Source of the DNA: Pandoraea sp. ASV26
Lineage (GTDB): Bacteria; Pseudomonadota; Gammaproteobacteria; Burkholderiales; Burkholderiaceae
Direction: 5' to 3'
Assembly (NCBI RefSeq): GCF_016428915.1
Contig: NZ_JAELTP010000049.1
Coordinates: 1 to 39,850 of the forward strand
DNA: 39,850 nucleotides
Shown here piece by piece: positions 9,459-16,687 of this stretch. Under the pieces are notes generated by a model. It was not told where the DNA came from. It did no database searches and saw only the letters and a list, made by a program, of their open reading frames with translations. The translations under genes and the position numbers were made by a program. Every line of letters begins with the position of its first letter. Position 1 is the stretch's first letter.

Positions 9459-9785
9459 CTAGCGCCGTGAAGGGAGGTTCGCCCATCCCATCAAATACGC
9501 TTCGGATAGCGGACCGAGAGATGTTCTAATCTCATTCCAGCTCTTCGGTTCGACGCAGGCTCGCAAATACATAGCCTCAAGCAAGCTCGTCGACACGTAT
9601 GCTTTTAGTGCCGCATCTTCGCTCGCAACACCGTCCTCGATCAGCTGAAAAATACAGACGCGATCCTCTATACCAAACTTGCCCGCAAGCTCGGGGAGCG
9701 CTTTTCCCAGCAATCCAAAAAGAACGGTGGTAGGAACATCCTCGCTCCACTCTTTAATGGCCGCACGTCGCACTGATTCAAACAT
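9459..9785 (-). CDS. orphan CDI immunity protein for module L
   Basis: The protein has 108 residues, soluble and rich in helix-forming residues: PTTVLFGLLGKALPELAGKF, then CIFQLIEDGVASEDAALKAY. It lies 44 bases downstream of the toxin segment that ends at 9830, the normal toxin-then-immunity order. The family is not recognised. By analogy with CDI systems it should bind and block the module L toxin in the cytoplasm. Base use is AT-richer than the flanking host genes, as in the other modules. Confidence 0.6.
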   Translation of the reverse strand: MFESVRRAAIKEWSEDVPTTVLFGLLGKALPELAGKFGIEDRVCIFQLIEDGVASEDAALKAYVSTSLLEAMYLRACVEPKSWNEIRTSLGPLSEAYLMGWANLPSRR

Positions 9786-9829
9786 CTACAATTTATATAA
9801 CTTTGCAATAAACTCCTGCCAATTGCTCA

Positions 9830-10231
9830 CTATTTTCCTCCCAAGGCATTTTGAAGGTCTCGCAGGACATTCTGTGCAGCAGAGCAGTCAATAAAAGGTG
9901 CGTTCGTATTTGAATCCCGCCACCGCTGTAAAGCCAATGAATAGTCTTTTGCTTTTTGGGTATGAGGTACTCCGCCTGCGGTATTTTCCGTCTGCATTTC
10001 ATAGCGAACGGCATCAGCTGTGCTCCCCAAGCCAACTTTCGCACCATCACGGTACAAGTCGTCGATCAAACCGCCAAGTTTTGCATCTGAAACAACAGGC
10101 TTAGCCATCTTCGACGCAAGATTGTCTGCCAGCTTTTTCCCGGTCGCTGCATTTGCGCGCCGCCCCCTAACCCACCTCCACCATCCGAATCCAGCCCGGC
10201 CGTATAGCACCAGCTTCTGCTGTTCCATCAC
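9830..10231 (-). pseudogene. displaced CdiA fragment fused to orphan toxin tip (module L)
   Basis: The first residues, MEQQKLVLYG, match VMDQQKLVLYG in the middle of the live CdiA, far upstream of any toxin tip, so a large piece of cdiA has been deleted here. The frame then runs through a region that reads as Gly-rich linker (GGGGLGGG) in a neighbouring frame, suggesting a small indel. It ends in a toxin domain with KKLADNLASKMAKPVVSDAK, LIDDLYRDGAKVGLGST, DAVRYEMQTENTAGG and VLRDLQNALGGK. The alternation of charged helices resembles a CdiA-CT family seen widely in beta-proteobacteria, but I cannot name its activity. It has no GCCACAAACA junction, unlike nearly all other modules. Confidence 0.6.
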
Positions 10232-10239
10232 TGTCAGTT

Positions 10240-10290
10240 TGGACTGCTGCCGGGATCGTAAGCACTTCTGGCCTATGATTGGACTGCTGC
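10240..10290. repeat. 51-bp repeat, copy 1 (identical copy at 17242-17292)
   Basis: It begins and ends with the direct repeat TGGACTGCTGC (11 bases, second copy ending at 10290) around a 29-base centre that includes GGGATCGTAAGCACTTCTGG. The whole 51 bases are identical at 17,242-17,292 in the same orientation. Here it divides a - strand CdiA fragment (left) from the 3' end of a + strand toxin (right). In both places it marks the point where a toxin gene has lost its body. It has no terminal inverted repeats and codes for nothing obvious. Confidence 0.85.
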
Positions 10291-10394
10291 AGAATCTCGC
10301 ACAGAGCGGAAGATCACTTTACGGCGGCACCGTCACAATGAATCCCGGGTCTTCCGGTGATTACCTCATCACGTTTCCGGTAGGAAAGAAATGA
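10279..10394 (+). pseudogene. 3' end of an orphan toxin tip (module M)
   Basis: The frame leading into the stop at 10392-10394 reads QNLAQSGRSLYGGTVTMNPG followed by a short strand ending in PVGKK. It has the character of the last residues of a toxin domain. Its stop overlaps the start of the downstream immunity gene as ATGA, the standard coupling of this library. Everything upstream is cut off by the 51-bp repeat at 10,240-10,290, so no active toxin remains. Confidence 0.6.
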
Positions 10395-10810
10395 AAAAGT
10401 CAAACTGGTACGAAAATAGGATCCTGTGGCGGGCCGGAAAGCTTCATCTGGAGACCTATGCGTGGCGGCATTTCCTGCTGTCGAACGAGCAGCCCGCGAG
10501 AAAAGTCCTGGAGGCGGTCGGAGGGTACGGTGTTCCGCTCTTTATTTTCTGGTTGAACGATGACGTTTGGACGCTGCTTACCAATCAGTTTTTGGTTGGG
10601 AAGCTTGGTGGGCGGCTGTCTTCGGTTGATCTCGATAAGCTAGAGGAAGTATCGACAGTAAACGATAAGGACTTGCCGCCGGATGAGTTAAAGCGACGTG
10701 CAGAGATCATCAGCGCGGGGGCAGAGCGGAAACATTTCTGGACGCCGGCCGGAGATGTCCATTTCTCCCTTAGAAACATTCTCGGGATGTTTCCGATAAA
10801 CGTTCCGTAG
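10391..10810 (+). CDS. orphan CDI immunity protein (module M)
   Basis: The protein has 139 residues. ATG at 10391 overlaps the toxin-remnant stop by ATGA. MKKSNWYENRILWRAGKLHL begins a soluble protein containing VGGYGVPLFIFWLNDDVWTL and a Lys/Glu-rich helical second half. No family recognised. The immunity role is inferred from its place directly after a toxin 3' end. It is one of the library genes on the + strand and is intact although its toxin is gone, which fits selection for immunity or recent loss. A GCCACAAACA junction follows 39 bases after its stop. Confidence 0.6.
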   Translation: MKKSNWYENRILWRAGKLHLETYAWRHFLLSNEQPARKVLEAVGGYGVPLFIFWLNDDVWTLLTNQFLVGKLGGRLSSVDLDKLEEVSTVNDKDLPPDELKRRAEIISAGAERKHFWTPAGDVHFSLRNILGMFPINVP

Positions 10811-10904
10811 TCCTTTTGTCAATCTGGACGTGGTCGCTGTAATTTGTTGCCACAAACAATACCTCAAGTTCCGCACCGATGATCAACGGTGTAACGGGAC
10901 TATG

Positions 10905-12208
10905 TGTCCGGTTGGTACGGATGGCACTGGGAGTCTTGGATTCTCGACGACTGCGTAACCGAACAGCCTGAGTAGTCTCGCGGGCGTGAAGCCGACGTTC
11001 GTTGACGGCGCCGTGAGCCAGGCAGCCGCGACGACTGCGGAAAACCTGGCAACACAGGGCCTGGCGATACTGGGTCAGTCCGTGATCCAAGCTGGCGTAC
11101 AGTCGACGATTCAAGGGGGAGTTTCCTCGATGCGTTGAAGGTGAGTGGCGTGAGCAATTTGGCCGCTGCGCTCGCTTACCAGATTGGCGATGCCAAGTTG
11201 GATAACGCTTTTGGAGACGCTTCGTCCAGTCAATTTGGCGACCAACTTCAGGTCGGCTTGGGGTCTTCGCCAGCACATGCACTGTTGGGTTGTGCGAGCT
11301 CAGCGGCAGTGGGGACTGGATGTGCCGGAGGGGCAATTGGCGCAGCGACAAGTGCACTGATCAGCCCGTGGATTGAGCAATCGATGCTTGCCGGCACGCC
11401 AGAAGGCCAGAGGTTATCGTCAGAGCAGATCGGACTTGCTGTCGGGATGGCGTCGCTCTCGGGGGCGCTCGTCGCGGGCTTGGTCGGGCAGAACCCGAAC
11501 GCAGCGGCAACGAGTGCAGCAAACGAAGCGCAAAACAATCAGTTTATGCACCCCAGTCAGTGGGTGCCGCCGCCGCCGAGTCAACTCGCAGGAACAGACG
11601 CATCTGGACCGAAGGGGACGTGGACACCCAATCAGCAAGGTCAGTTTGACGAGAACACGCTTGAGGGAAAGCCGAACAACGCAGGCAAGGATACTAACCT
11701 GGGCACAAGCTCCCCGCTCGTAGAGCAGGCAACTCGGTTGCTTGATGGCTTCCCGCAGTGGTTCACGGATGCGAGCAATGGGGTTCTTGCCAATCCAAGA
11801 GCGTGCTTCGTTTCCCCGATTGCATGCGGCGCTAACATTCTGGCTTCGGCGATCAAGGATGGTGGAGGGAGAGCCATAAATAGCACCGTTGGCTTCGATA
11901 CGTCCAACCTTGAGAGCAAGCTGAACGGATATTTGCTTGACGCGGCACATCCGCAGAACCAGACGAAAGCCAACTGGTTTAGTTAAGCCCTTGGCTTTGA
12001 TCAGAGGAACTGGCAGGATCTTGCATCACAGTTGCGTTTCGATCCTGCCACAGCGGTAGCGACGAAGACTACCCAATACGGGCAAACCTATGAGCAGGTT
12101 CTTCCGATCACGGGCGCGAACGGAAAGACGATCAACACGACGTTTGTGTTCATGAAGGACAACTCGGGTACTGTTCGGTTTGTGACGGGAATTCCGACGA
12201 AAAAGTGA
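10905..12208 (+). pseudogene. inverted second copy of the cdiA 3' end with DUF6883-type toxin tip, broken
   Basis: Read on the + strand this matches the CdiA body from about GTDGTGSLGFSTTA to the pretoxin region, then a different tip. Three lesions are visible. There is a TAA at 10956-10958 where Gln is expected. A run of five G at 11115-11119, against six in cdiA, shifts the frame. A TAA at 11984-11986 lies inside the tip, and the frame stays open on both sides of it. The tip after the degraded junction GCCATAAAT (11873-11881) has LESKLNGYLLDAAHPQNQTK, then YGQTYEQVLPITGANGK and FVTGIPTKK, the pattern of the DUF6883 toxin family. The part 11,085-11,872 is almost identical to the live gene. 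Confidence 0.85.
11085..11872 (+). repeat. 788-bp inverted repeat of the cdiA 3' end (partner 24453-25238)
   Basis: From ATCCAAGCTGGCGT to the base before the toxin junction, this + strand segment matches the - strand of 24,453-25,238 with few differences. These include one extra Pro codon, one lost G in a G run, and a handful of substitutions such as Pro for Leu and Ala for Ser. Beyond the junction the two tips are unrelated. The copies face each other across about 12.6 kb of stored modules. Confidence 0.93.
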
Positions 12209-12426
12209 AAGCGATGAAAGAGAACGATGTATTTTCGTTGTCGAAACCAGTCGAGGCCACGGTGATCGGCGAACACGACGTCGTCGTGTTGCCGGCCGGA
12301 ACGGTTGTCTCAGTTGTGCTCGTATTTGGCGATCCCAGCTCACCCGTTGCCTATGAAGTGGAGGCGTTTTTAGAAGACAGCGGTAGATATGCGCTTGCGA
12401 CCGTGGAGGCCCTCGACATTCGGTGA
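12205..12426 (+). CDS. CDI immunity protein, DUF4926-like
   Basis: The protein has 73 residues. GTG at 12205 overlaps the toxin stop as GTGA. The sequence has the small-barrel pattern of DUF4926: FSLSKPVEATVIGEHDVVVL, LPAGTVVSVVLVFG, YEVEAFLEDSGRYALATVEA. DUF4926 proteins commonly sit directly after DUF6883 toxins, and here the upstream tip is of that type, so it should neutralise that toxin in the cytosol. The toxin has a nonsense codon while this gene is intact. The next junction motif starts 7 bases after its stop. Confidence 0.75.
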   Translation: MKAMKENDVFSLSKPVEATVIGEHDVVVLPAGTVVSVVLVFGDPSSPVAYEVEAFLEDSGRYALATVEALDIR

Positions 12427-12432
12427 TTTATT

Positions 12433-12594
12433 GCCACAAACAGTGGGACGTCAGGGGCGAACTCCGCGTTTGATACGTCGATTACCTCGCCGGGAAGCAA
12501 ATTCCTGAATGTCCAGACGGACGTAACCGCCGAGCAGTTTCAGTCGAACCTGATCTCGAACGGGTATAACGTTACCAACCAAGGTACTGGGAAG
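12433..12594 (+). pseudogene. 5' part of an orphan toxin tip (module N), cut by an IS
   Basis: It starts at an exact GCCACAAACA junction and reads Ala-Thr-Asn-Ser, then GANSAFDTSITSPGSKFLNV and QTDVTAEQFQSNLISNGYNV. This is an open frame of 54 codons ending where the IS3-family element begins. The pattern (LNVxTDVxxxxFQxNLxxNGY) looks like the front of a known CdiA-CT type, but the catalytic end and its immunity gene are absent. It is the last + strand module; the library reads on the - strand beyond the IS. Confidence 0.65.
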
Positions 12595-12620
12595 TGGATC
12601 GGCCAGAGTTTCATAGACAC

Positions 12621-13493
12621 TCACGAGCCGTTTTGCGCGTAGCGCCGCTCAAACTCAATCGGTGAAAGATCGCCAGCGGAACCATGCCGACGAACTGGGT
12701 TATAAAACATTTCGATGTAATCGAACAAGTCCGAGGTGGCGGTTGCTCGACTCGGGTAGATACATCGTTTGATCCGCTCCTTTTTCAGGGCGCTGAAGAA
12801 GCTCTCGGCCACGGCGTTATCGTGGCAATTACCGCGACGACTCATACTCGGCACCATGTGGTGCGCCTTCAGAAATGATTGCCAGTCATCGCTAGTGAAC
12901 TGACTTCCCTGATCCGAATGCACCATGACGCCGGGTCCCGGTTTCCGTTTCCAGACGGCCGCTAACAACGCTTGCAGAACCAAATCGCTGGTCATAGTCG
13001 AGCGCACAGCCCAGCCGACGATCTGGCGTGAGTACAGGTCCATTACGGCCGCCAGATATAGCCAGCCCTCGTAGGTCCGGATGTATGTGATGTCCGTCAC
13101 CCAGACCCGGTTGGGGGCAGTCGGTGTGAACCCTCTGTTCAGCAAGTTGGAAACCACGCCGACAGGGCCGCCGCGATAACGTGGCTTGCTGCCGTAGCCC
13201 ACCTCAGCTCGCAGACCTTCTCCCTTCATGAGCCGATGGACACGCTGACGGCTGCACGTCTCGCCCGACTCACGCAGATCCACCGTAATCTTGCGATAGC
13301 CATAGACACCACCACTTGCCAACCAAGAGTGCTTGATCAGGCTGAGCAATCGATCATCCTCGCGCTTACGAGCACCCACCGCCTGGCGCTGCCACACGTA
13401 ATAGCCGCTGCGATGCACGCCAAGTATCCGGCACATCGACTTCAGACAGAACTCGCCGATATGGGATCGCATGAATGCGTACCTTGCTGTCAC
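12621..13493 (-). CDS. IS3-family transposase OrfB (DDE integrase core)
   Basis: The protein has 290 residues in the -1 frame relative to OrfA, beginning at a GTG that overlaps the OrfA stop. An HTH_21-like region (GVYGYRKITVDLRESG) precedes the rve integrase core with the DDE residues: Asp in WVTDITYI, Asp in MVHSDQGSQFTS, Glu in DNAVAESFFSALKKE. The end, YIEMFYNPVRRHGSAGDLSP, is typical for the family. It appears intact, so the element could still be active. Normal expression is probably as an OrfAB fusion through the A7 slippage site. Confidence 0.9.
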   Translation of the reverse strand: MTARYAFMRSHIGEFCLKSMCRILGVHRSGYYVWQRQAVGARKREDDRLLSLIKHSWLASGGVYGYRKITVDLRESGETCSRQRVHRLMKGEGLRAEVGYGSKPRYRGGPVGVVSNLLNRGFTPTAPNRVWVTDITYIRTYEGWLYLAAVMDLYSRQIVGWAVRSTMTSDLVLQALLAAVWKRKPGPGVMVHSDQGSQFTSDDWQSFLKAHHMVPSMSRRGNCHDNAVAESFFSALKKERIKRCIYPSRATATSDLFDYIEMFYNPVRRHGSAGDLSPIEFERRYAQNGS

Positions 13494-13762
13494 CCCTTTG
13501 CAAAGTACGCGGCGGCTTTTTTTAGAATGTCGCGCTCCTCGGTCACGCGCTTGAGTTCAGCCTTCAATCGCCGAACCTCGGCGCTTTGATCCAGCTCTGT
13601 CCGCCGCACGATATCGGGCTGACCGAACTTCAACTTCCACGCATACAGACTGTGTGTGGTGATGCCTAGTCGCTGTGCCACATCCTTCACCGAATGACCG
13701 CGCTCGGTCACTTGTTTAACTGCCTCGATCTTGAACTCATCCGTATACCGCTTGCCACTCAT
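13490..13762 (-). CDS. IS3-family transposase OrfA (helix-turn-helix)
   Basis: The protein has 90 residues. MSGKRYTDEFKIEAVKQVTE starts the classic HTH_Tnp_1 domain, with GHSVKDVAQRLGITTHSLYA as the recognition helix pair. A leucine-zipper-like helix ends in KKAAAYFAKG. It binds the IS ends. A run of seven A on the coding strand (13517-13523) near the 3' end is the expected -1 slippage site for making an OrfAB fusion transposase. A ribosome site (GAGG, on the - strand) lies just upstream of the start. Confidence 0.9.
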   Translation of the reverse strand: MSGKRYTDEFKIEAVKQVTERGHSVKDVAQRLGITTHSLYAWKLKFGQPDIVRRTELDQSAEVRRLKAELKRVTEERDILKKAAAYFAKG

Positions 13763-13825
13763 ATTGACCTCCTCGGTTGCCGTGAATTATGGCTTGAAGA
13801 TGTCTATAAAAGGCTGGCCGGTCCA

Positions 13826-14186
13826 GATCGGGGAGCTTACGACCCCACTCGGGGAACGTATTGGTGATCGGGTCCAAGGTTGTGGTTGTATTCCACTTTC
13901 CAGTGGGAATGGTCAAGTCATTGATGAGTGGCAACGTATCAAAGCTCACCCAATTCGTTGGCGTCCGAGGCAACTGCAGCAAAGTCTGCACCGCTGACGG
14001 ACTCATGTTCGTGATGTTGTCGAACGTGATGTACGTCGGGTTGCGAGGGGCGATTGTTCCCGCTTGCGCCTCGGCGACCGCAGGGCCTCCCACCGCTCTG
14101 TAGCCAGTCGCAGGAACCGCGGTTCCACCCGGCGTAACATAGAAGTCGATGCCGCTTGTCGCAGCGGAAGTACTGCTGTTTGTGGC
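13826..14186 (-). pseudogene. orphan toxin tip (module H), 3' end removed by IS
   Basis: It starts at an exact junction motif (14,178-14,186) reading Ala-Thr-Asn-Ser, then FYVTPGGTAVPATGYRAVGG, PTYITFDNITNMSPSAVQTL, LINDLTIPTGKWNTTTTL and FPEWGRKLPD, where the IS end begins. The pattern is a recurring polymorphic-toxin tip (PTYITFD..MSP..VQ.LL..P... KWNTT...EPI...FPEWG), but I cannot assign an activity. The last residues and any immunity gene are missing. It is nearly identical over 323 bases to module J at 16,315-16,637. Confidence 0.75.
13864..14186. repeat. 323-bp direct repeat, copy 1 (copy 2 at 16315-16637)
   Basis: The two segments, both toxin tips read on the - strand and both ending exactly at a GCCACAAACA junction, differ at only about three positions that I can see. 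Beyond the repeat the flanks are unrelated on both sides. Each copy is cut at its 3' end near a different IS3-family element. Confidence 0.88.
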
Positions 14187-14245
14187 AAGACAATCTGACC
14201 ACGCGAACGATGCAGAACGTCACTCGATACAAGGAGCCGCGAAGC

Positions 14246-14740
14246 CTATGATCTGGTCACGGGTATTTCAAACGAGAAGCTCGAACCTTCAGTCGTACTT
14301 CCGCTAATTTTGGACGAAGTAACCGTATAGCTGTCCACGACACCTTCTACACTAAACTTCCAAAGCTCGCGTCCGTCCGGCGCAATGCCGACAAACCCCA
14401 TCTCGTCTCGAACGATAAGTGAATCACCGAGCTCGACAAATTCGTGAAACACCAAAGGCATCCGATAGGAGAAGTACGTCGCGCCAACAGACAAATCATA
14501 TCCGACCAAACATTCGTTGATACCAACAAACATACGTTGACCTACGAGCATGGCTTGCGGCACTAGACCTATGTTCGCGTAGCCAATGTTTAAATGCCAG
14601 CCGTCCGGTGTGTGAATGTATCCCCATGTATTCGCATCAGACGTCAGCAGCGTTCCGACGACTTTTTCTCCGGAGGCACGCGCCTCCATGTCACTATGGG
14701 AATCGCACGGTACCCACTTCAGCATGTCAAATTTAGTCAT
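14246..14740 (-). CDS. CDI immunity protein (module I)
   Basis: The protein has 164 residues; ATG at 14740 lies 2 bases after the toxin stop, and a GTG at 14746 overlaps that stop as GTGA. MTKFDMLKWVPCDSHSDMEA begins a beta-rich soluble protein with repeated strands: SDANTWGYIHTPDGWHLNIG, VGQRMFVGINECLVGYDLS, GDSLIVRDEMGFVGIAPDGR. This resembles a small beta-propeller-like immunity fold; that is an impression, not an assignment. The partner is the toxin ending at 14743. Confidence 0.65.
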   Translation of the reverse strand: MTKFDMLKWVPCDSHSDMEARASGEKVVGTLLTSDANTWGYIHTPDGWHLNIGYANIGLVPQAMLVGQRMFVGINECLVGYDLSVGATYFSYRMPLVFHEFVELGDSLIVRDEMGFVGIAPDGRELWKFSVEGVVDSYTVTSSKISGSTTEGSSFSFEIPVTRS

Positions 14741-14742
14741 GG

Positions 14743-15066
14743 TCACTTGGCGATAATGGTAAGCACCTTCCCGTTCAATTCAACGAACTGAATCTTAGAA
14801 CCCGTACCACTTACTCCTGGCAAATAGAACTCCCGCAGGTTGCTACCTGGGACCGTTCCCGGGCCGACGATGGATGATGAGTCATTGTAGGCTTGGTTAA
14901 ACAACTGCGTCACTTCAGCACGATTTGCGGGAGTATCTGCAATTCCAATTCTGCTTGCGTTCCCGGCCGCCCTAGATGCGTTGTACGCGTTTGACGAATC
15001 GATGTTGTTGTTGAACAGGAAGTCCAGCTTGCGCCCGAACGTAAGCTCGTTCGCCGTGTTTGTGGC
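14743..15066 (-). CDS. orphan CdiA toxin tip (module I), complete
   Basis: It starts at an exact junction (15,058-15,066) as Ala-Thr-Asn-Thr and is open for 107 residues. TFGRKLDFLFNNNIDSSNAY, RAAGNASRIGIADTPANRAE and VTQLFNQAYNDSS form a helical domain, followed by REFYLPGVSG and KIQFVELNGKVLTIIAK. This layout (GxKxDFL...RxxGNxxRIGIxDTxxNR) recurs in CdiA/Rhs tips, but its activity is unknown to me. It has no start codon of its own; it would be made only if joined to cdiA. The upstream flank is interrupted 29 bases away by the second IS element. Confidence 0.65.
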   Translation of the reverse strand, partial: ATNTANELTFGRKLDFLFNNNIDSSNAYNASRAAGNASRIGIADTPANRAEVTQLFNQAYNDSSSIVGPGTVPGSNLREFYLPGVSGTGSKIQFVELNGKVLTIIAK

Positions 15067-15156
15067 ATTTCCATTCTGATCTGCAGTGAGAAATCTGGAC
15101 CACCTGGGACGTTAGTTTTTCGGCAAACTAACCCTTGGAAAAAGGAGGGGTTTGCT

Positions 15157-15435
15157 ATGAAACGCAAGCGCTTTTCAGTCGAGCAGATTGTTGCGGTACT
15201 GAAGCAGGCCGAGTTGGGCATGCCGGTGGCCGATCTCATCCGTCACGTCGGTATTTCGGAGCAGACGTTTTATCGCTGGAAAAAGCAATACGCGGGTATG
15301 CAGTCAGACCAGGTAGGTGAGCTCAAACAGTTGCAAGACGAGAACGCACGGCTCAAGAAGCTAGTGGCCGAGCTAAGCCTCGACAAGGCCATTCTGCAGG
15401 ATGTTGCTTCAAAAAAGTGGCCCGGCCCGCGCTGA
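15157..15435 (+). CDS. IS3-family transposase OrfA
   Basis: The protein has 92 residues. MKRKRFSVEQIVAVLKQAEL and VADLIRHVGISEQTFYRWKK form the helix-turn-helix typical of IS407-group OrfA, followed by a leucine-rich helix (ELKQLQDENARLKKLVAELS). A strong ribosome site (AAAGGAGGGG) precedes the ATG. A run of six A then G (15411-15417) inside the overlap with OrfB is a plausible -1 slippage site. Confidence 0.9.
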   Translation: MKRKRFSVEQIVAVLKQAELGMPVADLIRHVGISEQTFYRWKKQYAGMQSDQVGELKQLQDENARLKKLVAELSLDKAILQDVASKKWPGPR

Positions 15436-16259
15436 GGAAAGACGTGGTGGATTACGTGATAAGCCACTATGGATTGACGATGAGGCGGGCCTGTCGTTTG
15501 GTGAAGCAACCTCGCAGCACGCAGTACTACCAAAGCGTGAAAGATCCTCGGCCCGAGCTTCGTGCCCGCATGCGCGAAATTGCCTATACGCGGGTGCGCT
15601 ATGGCTATCGGCGCGTGCATGTACTGCTACGGCGTGAAGGCTGGCAGTTGGGCCGGGATCAAGCATACCGGCTGTATTGCGAAGAGCAATTGCAATTACG
15701 ATCGAAACTGCCCAAGCGCCGCAAGATGGTCGTCACGCGCGTGCAGAAAATTGTGCCAAGCAAACCGAATGATGCCTGGAGTATGGATTTCGTCGCCGAT
15801 CAACTCGCAGATGGCTCAAAGTTTCGCACGTTGACAGTTGTCGATGTATTCACGAAAGAAGCCCTGGCCATCGAAGTTGGTCAACGGTTGAGGGCAGAGC
15901 ACGTGGTGTCGGCGCTCAATCGTATCGCGGCCAAACGCGGCGCTCCTCGGCATATTTTTGTAGACAACGGCAGTGAGTTTTCCGGGCGATTGCTCGACAT
16001 GTGGGCATATCACCACAAGTCGAAAATCGATTTCAGTCGCCCAGGAAAGCCCACGGACAATTGCCACATTGAGACGTTTAACGCATCATTCCGCGATGAA
16101 TGCTTGAACTTGCATTGGTTCGAGACGCTGGACGAAGCGAAAGCGATTATCGAGGTATGGCGCGGGGACTACAACGAGAGTCGGCCTCACTCAGCTCTCA
16201 AAGAGATGGCGCCGGCCGAATTCGCCCGACAATTGGTGTTTTTACCCGGGCCGACTTGA
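15417..16259 (+). CDS. IS3-family transposase OrfB (DDE integrase core)
   Basis: The protein has 280 residues, GTG start within the end of OrfA. YTRVRYGYRRVHVLLRREGW is the HTH_21-like region. The rve core follows, with Asp in DAWSMDFVADQLADG, Asp in HIFVDNGSEFSGR and Glu in DNCHIETFNASFRDECL. The family signature WRGDYNESRPHSALKEMAP comes near the end. It appears intact and potentially active, probably translated mainly as an OrfAB frameshift product. Confidence 0.9.
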   Translation: MARPALRKDVVDYVISHYGLTMRRACRLVKQPRSTQYYQSVKDPRPELRARMREIAYTRVRYGYRRVHVLLRREGWQLGRDQAYRLYCEEQLQLRSKLPKRRKMVVTRVQKIVPSKPNDAWSMDFVADQLADGSKFRTLTVVDVFTKEALAIEVGQRLRAEHVVSALNRIAAKRGAPRHIFVDNGSEFSGRLLDMWAYHHKSKIDFSRPGKPTDNCHIETFNASFRDECLNLHWFETLDEAKAIIEVWRGDYNESRPHSALKEMAPAEFARQLVFLPGPT

Positions 16260-16296
16260 CCCGATACGCCGAAAAACTCGCTCTGGATTTGGTACA

Positions 16297-16637
16297 GAAA
16301 ACCCAAGCGGATCAGTGATCGGCTCCAAGGTTGTGGTTGTATTCCACTTTCCAGTGGGAATGGTCAAGTCATTGATGAGTGGCAACGTATCAAAGCTCAC
16401 CCAATTCGTTGGCGTCCGAGGCAACTGCAGCAAAGTCTGCACCGCTGACGGACTCATGTTCGTGATGTTGTCGAACGTGATGTACGTCGGGTTGCGAGGG
16501 GCGATTTTTCCCGCTTGCGCCTCGGCGACCGCAGGGCCTCCCACCGCTCTGTAGCCAGTCGCAGGAACCGCGGTTCCACCCGGCGTAACGTAGAAGTCGA
16601 TGCCGCTTGTCGCAGCGGAAGTACTGCTGTTTGTGGC
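16297..16637 (-). pseudogene. orphan toxin tip (module J), duplicate of module H, 3' end lost
   Basis: It starts at an exact junction motif (16,629-16,637). It repeats module H nearly base for base as far as 16,315 (differences such as AGKIAPRNP for AGTIAPRNP), and then reads EPITDPLGFSV instead of the expected EPITNTFPEWG before meeting the IS end. The catalytic tail and immunity gene are absent. It is part of a 323-bp direct repeat. The last 18 bases before the IS match neither module H nor the IS and may be debris of a further recombination. Confidence 0.75.
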
Positions 16638-16687
16638 ATCGAATCAGGGCGGCCTGATGGTGCCGAAGACTCAGTCGAAGCCCTAAG

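Larger units (their letters stand above)
12595..13825 (-). mobile_element. IS3-family insertion sequence, 1,231 bp
   Basis: The ends are imperfect inverted repeats. The left end begins TGGATCGGCCAG and contains TTTCATAGACA. The right end (reverse complement) begins TGGACCGGCCAG and contains TTTTATAGACA, with ..AGCC further in. It carries overlapping orfA and orfB on the - strand. The bases outside the two ends (..GAAG and GATC..) show no target duplication. The flanks are unrelated toxin fragments in opposite orientation, so the element sits at a rearrangement point rather than a simple insertion. Confidence 0.85.
15096..16296 (+). mobile_element. IS3-family insertion sequence (IS407-group-like), 1,201 bp
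   Basis: The terminal inverted repeats are imperfect. The left end begins TGGACCACCTGGGA and runs to AGTTTTTCGGC; the right end (reverse complement) begins TGTACCAAATCC and runs to the same AGTTTTTCGGC. The ends are 29 bases long. It encodes overlapping OrfA and OrfB on the + strand. No clear target duplication is seen (AAATC to the left, GAAAA to the right). It lies between module I and the truncated module J, whose 3' end and immunity gene it appears to have removed. Confidence 0.85.

Noticed and set aside
10849-10960. A short toxin tip starting at the + strand junction at 10,849
   Set aside because: Only about 36 codons are open, and from about 10,905 the DNA matches the cdiA body in another frame. 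There is no toxin domain, so it is treated as a joint with debris.
11135-11986. A separate + strand gene for a 283-residue protein
   Set aside because: It is the inside of a displaced cdiA copy: its frame starts only after a one-base deletion and ends at an internal nonsense codon.
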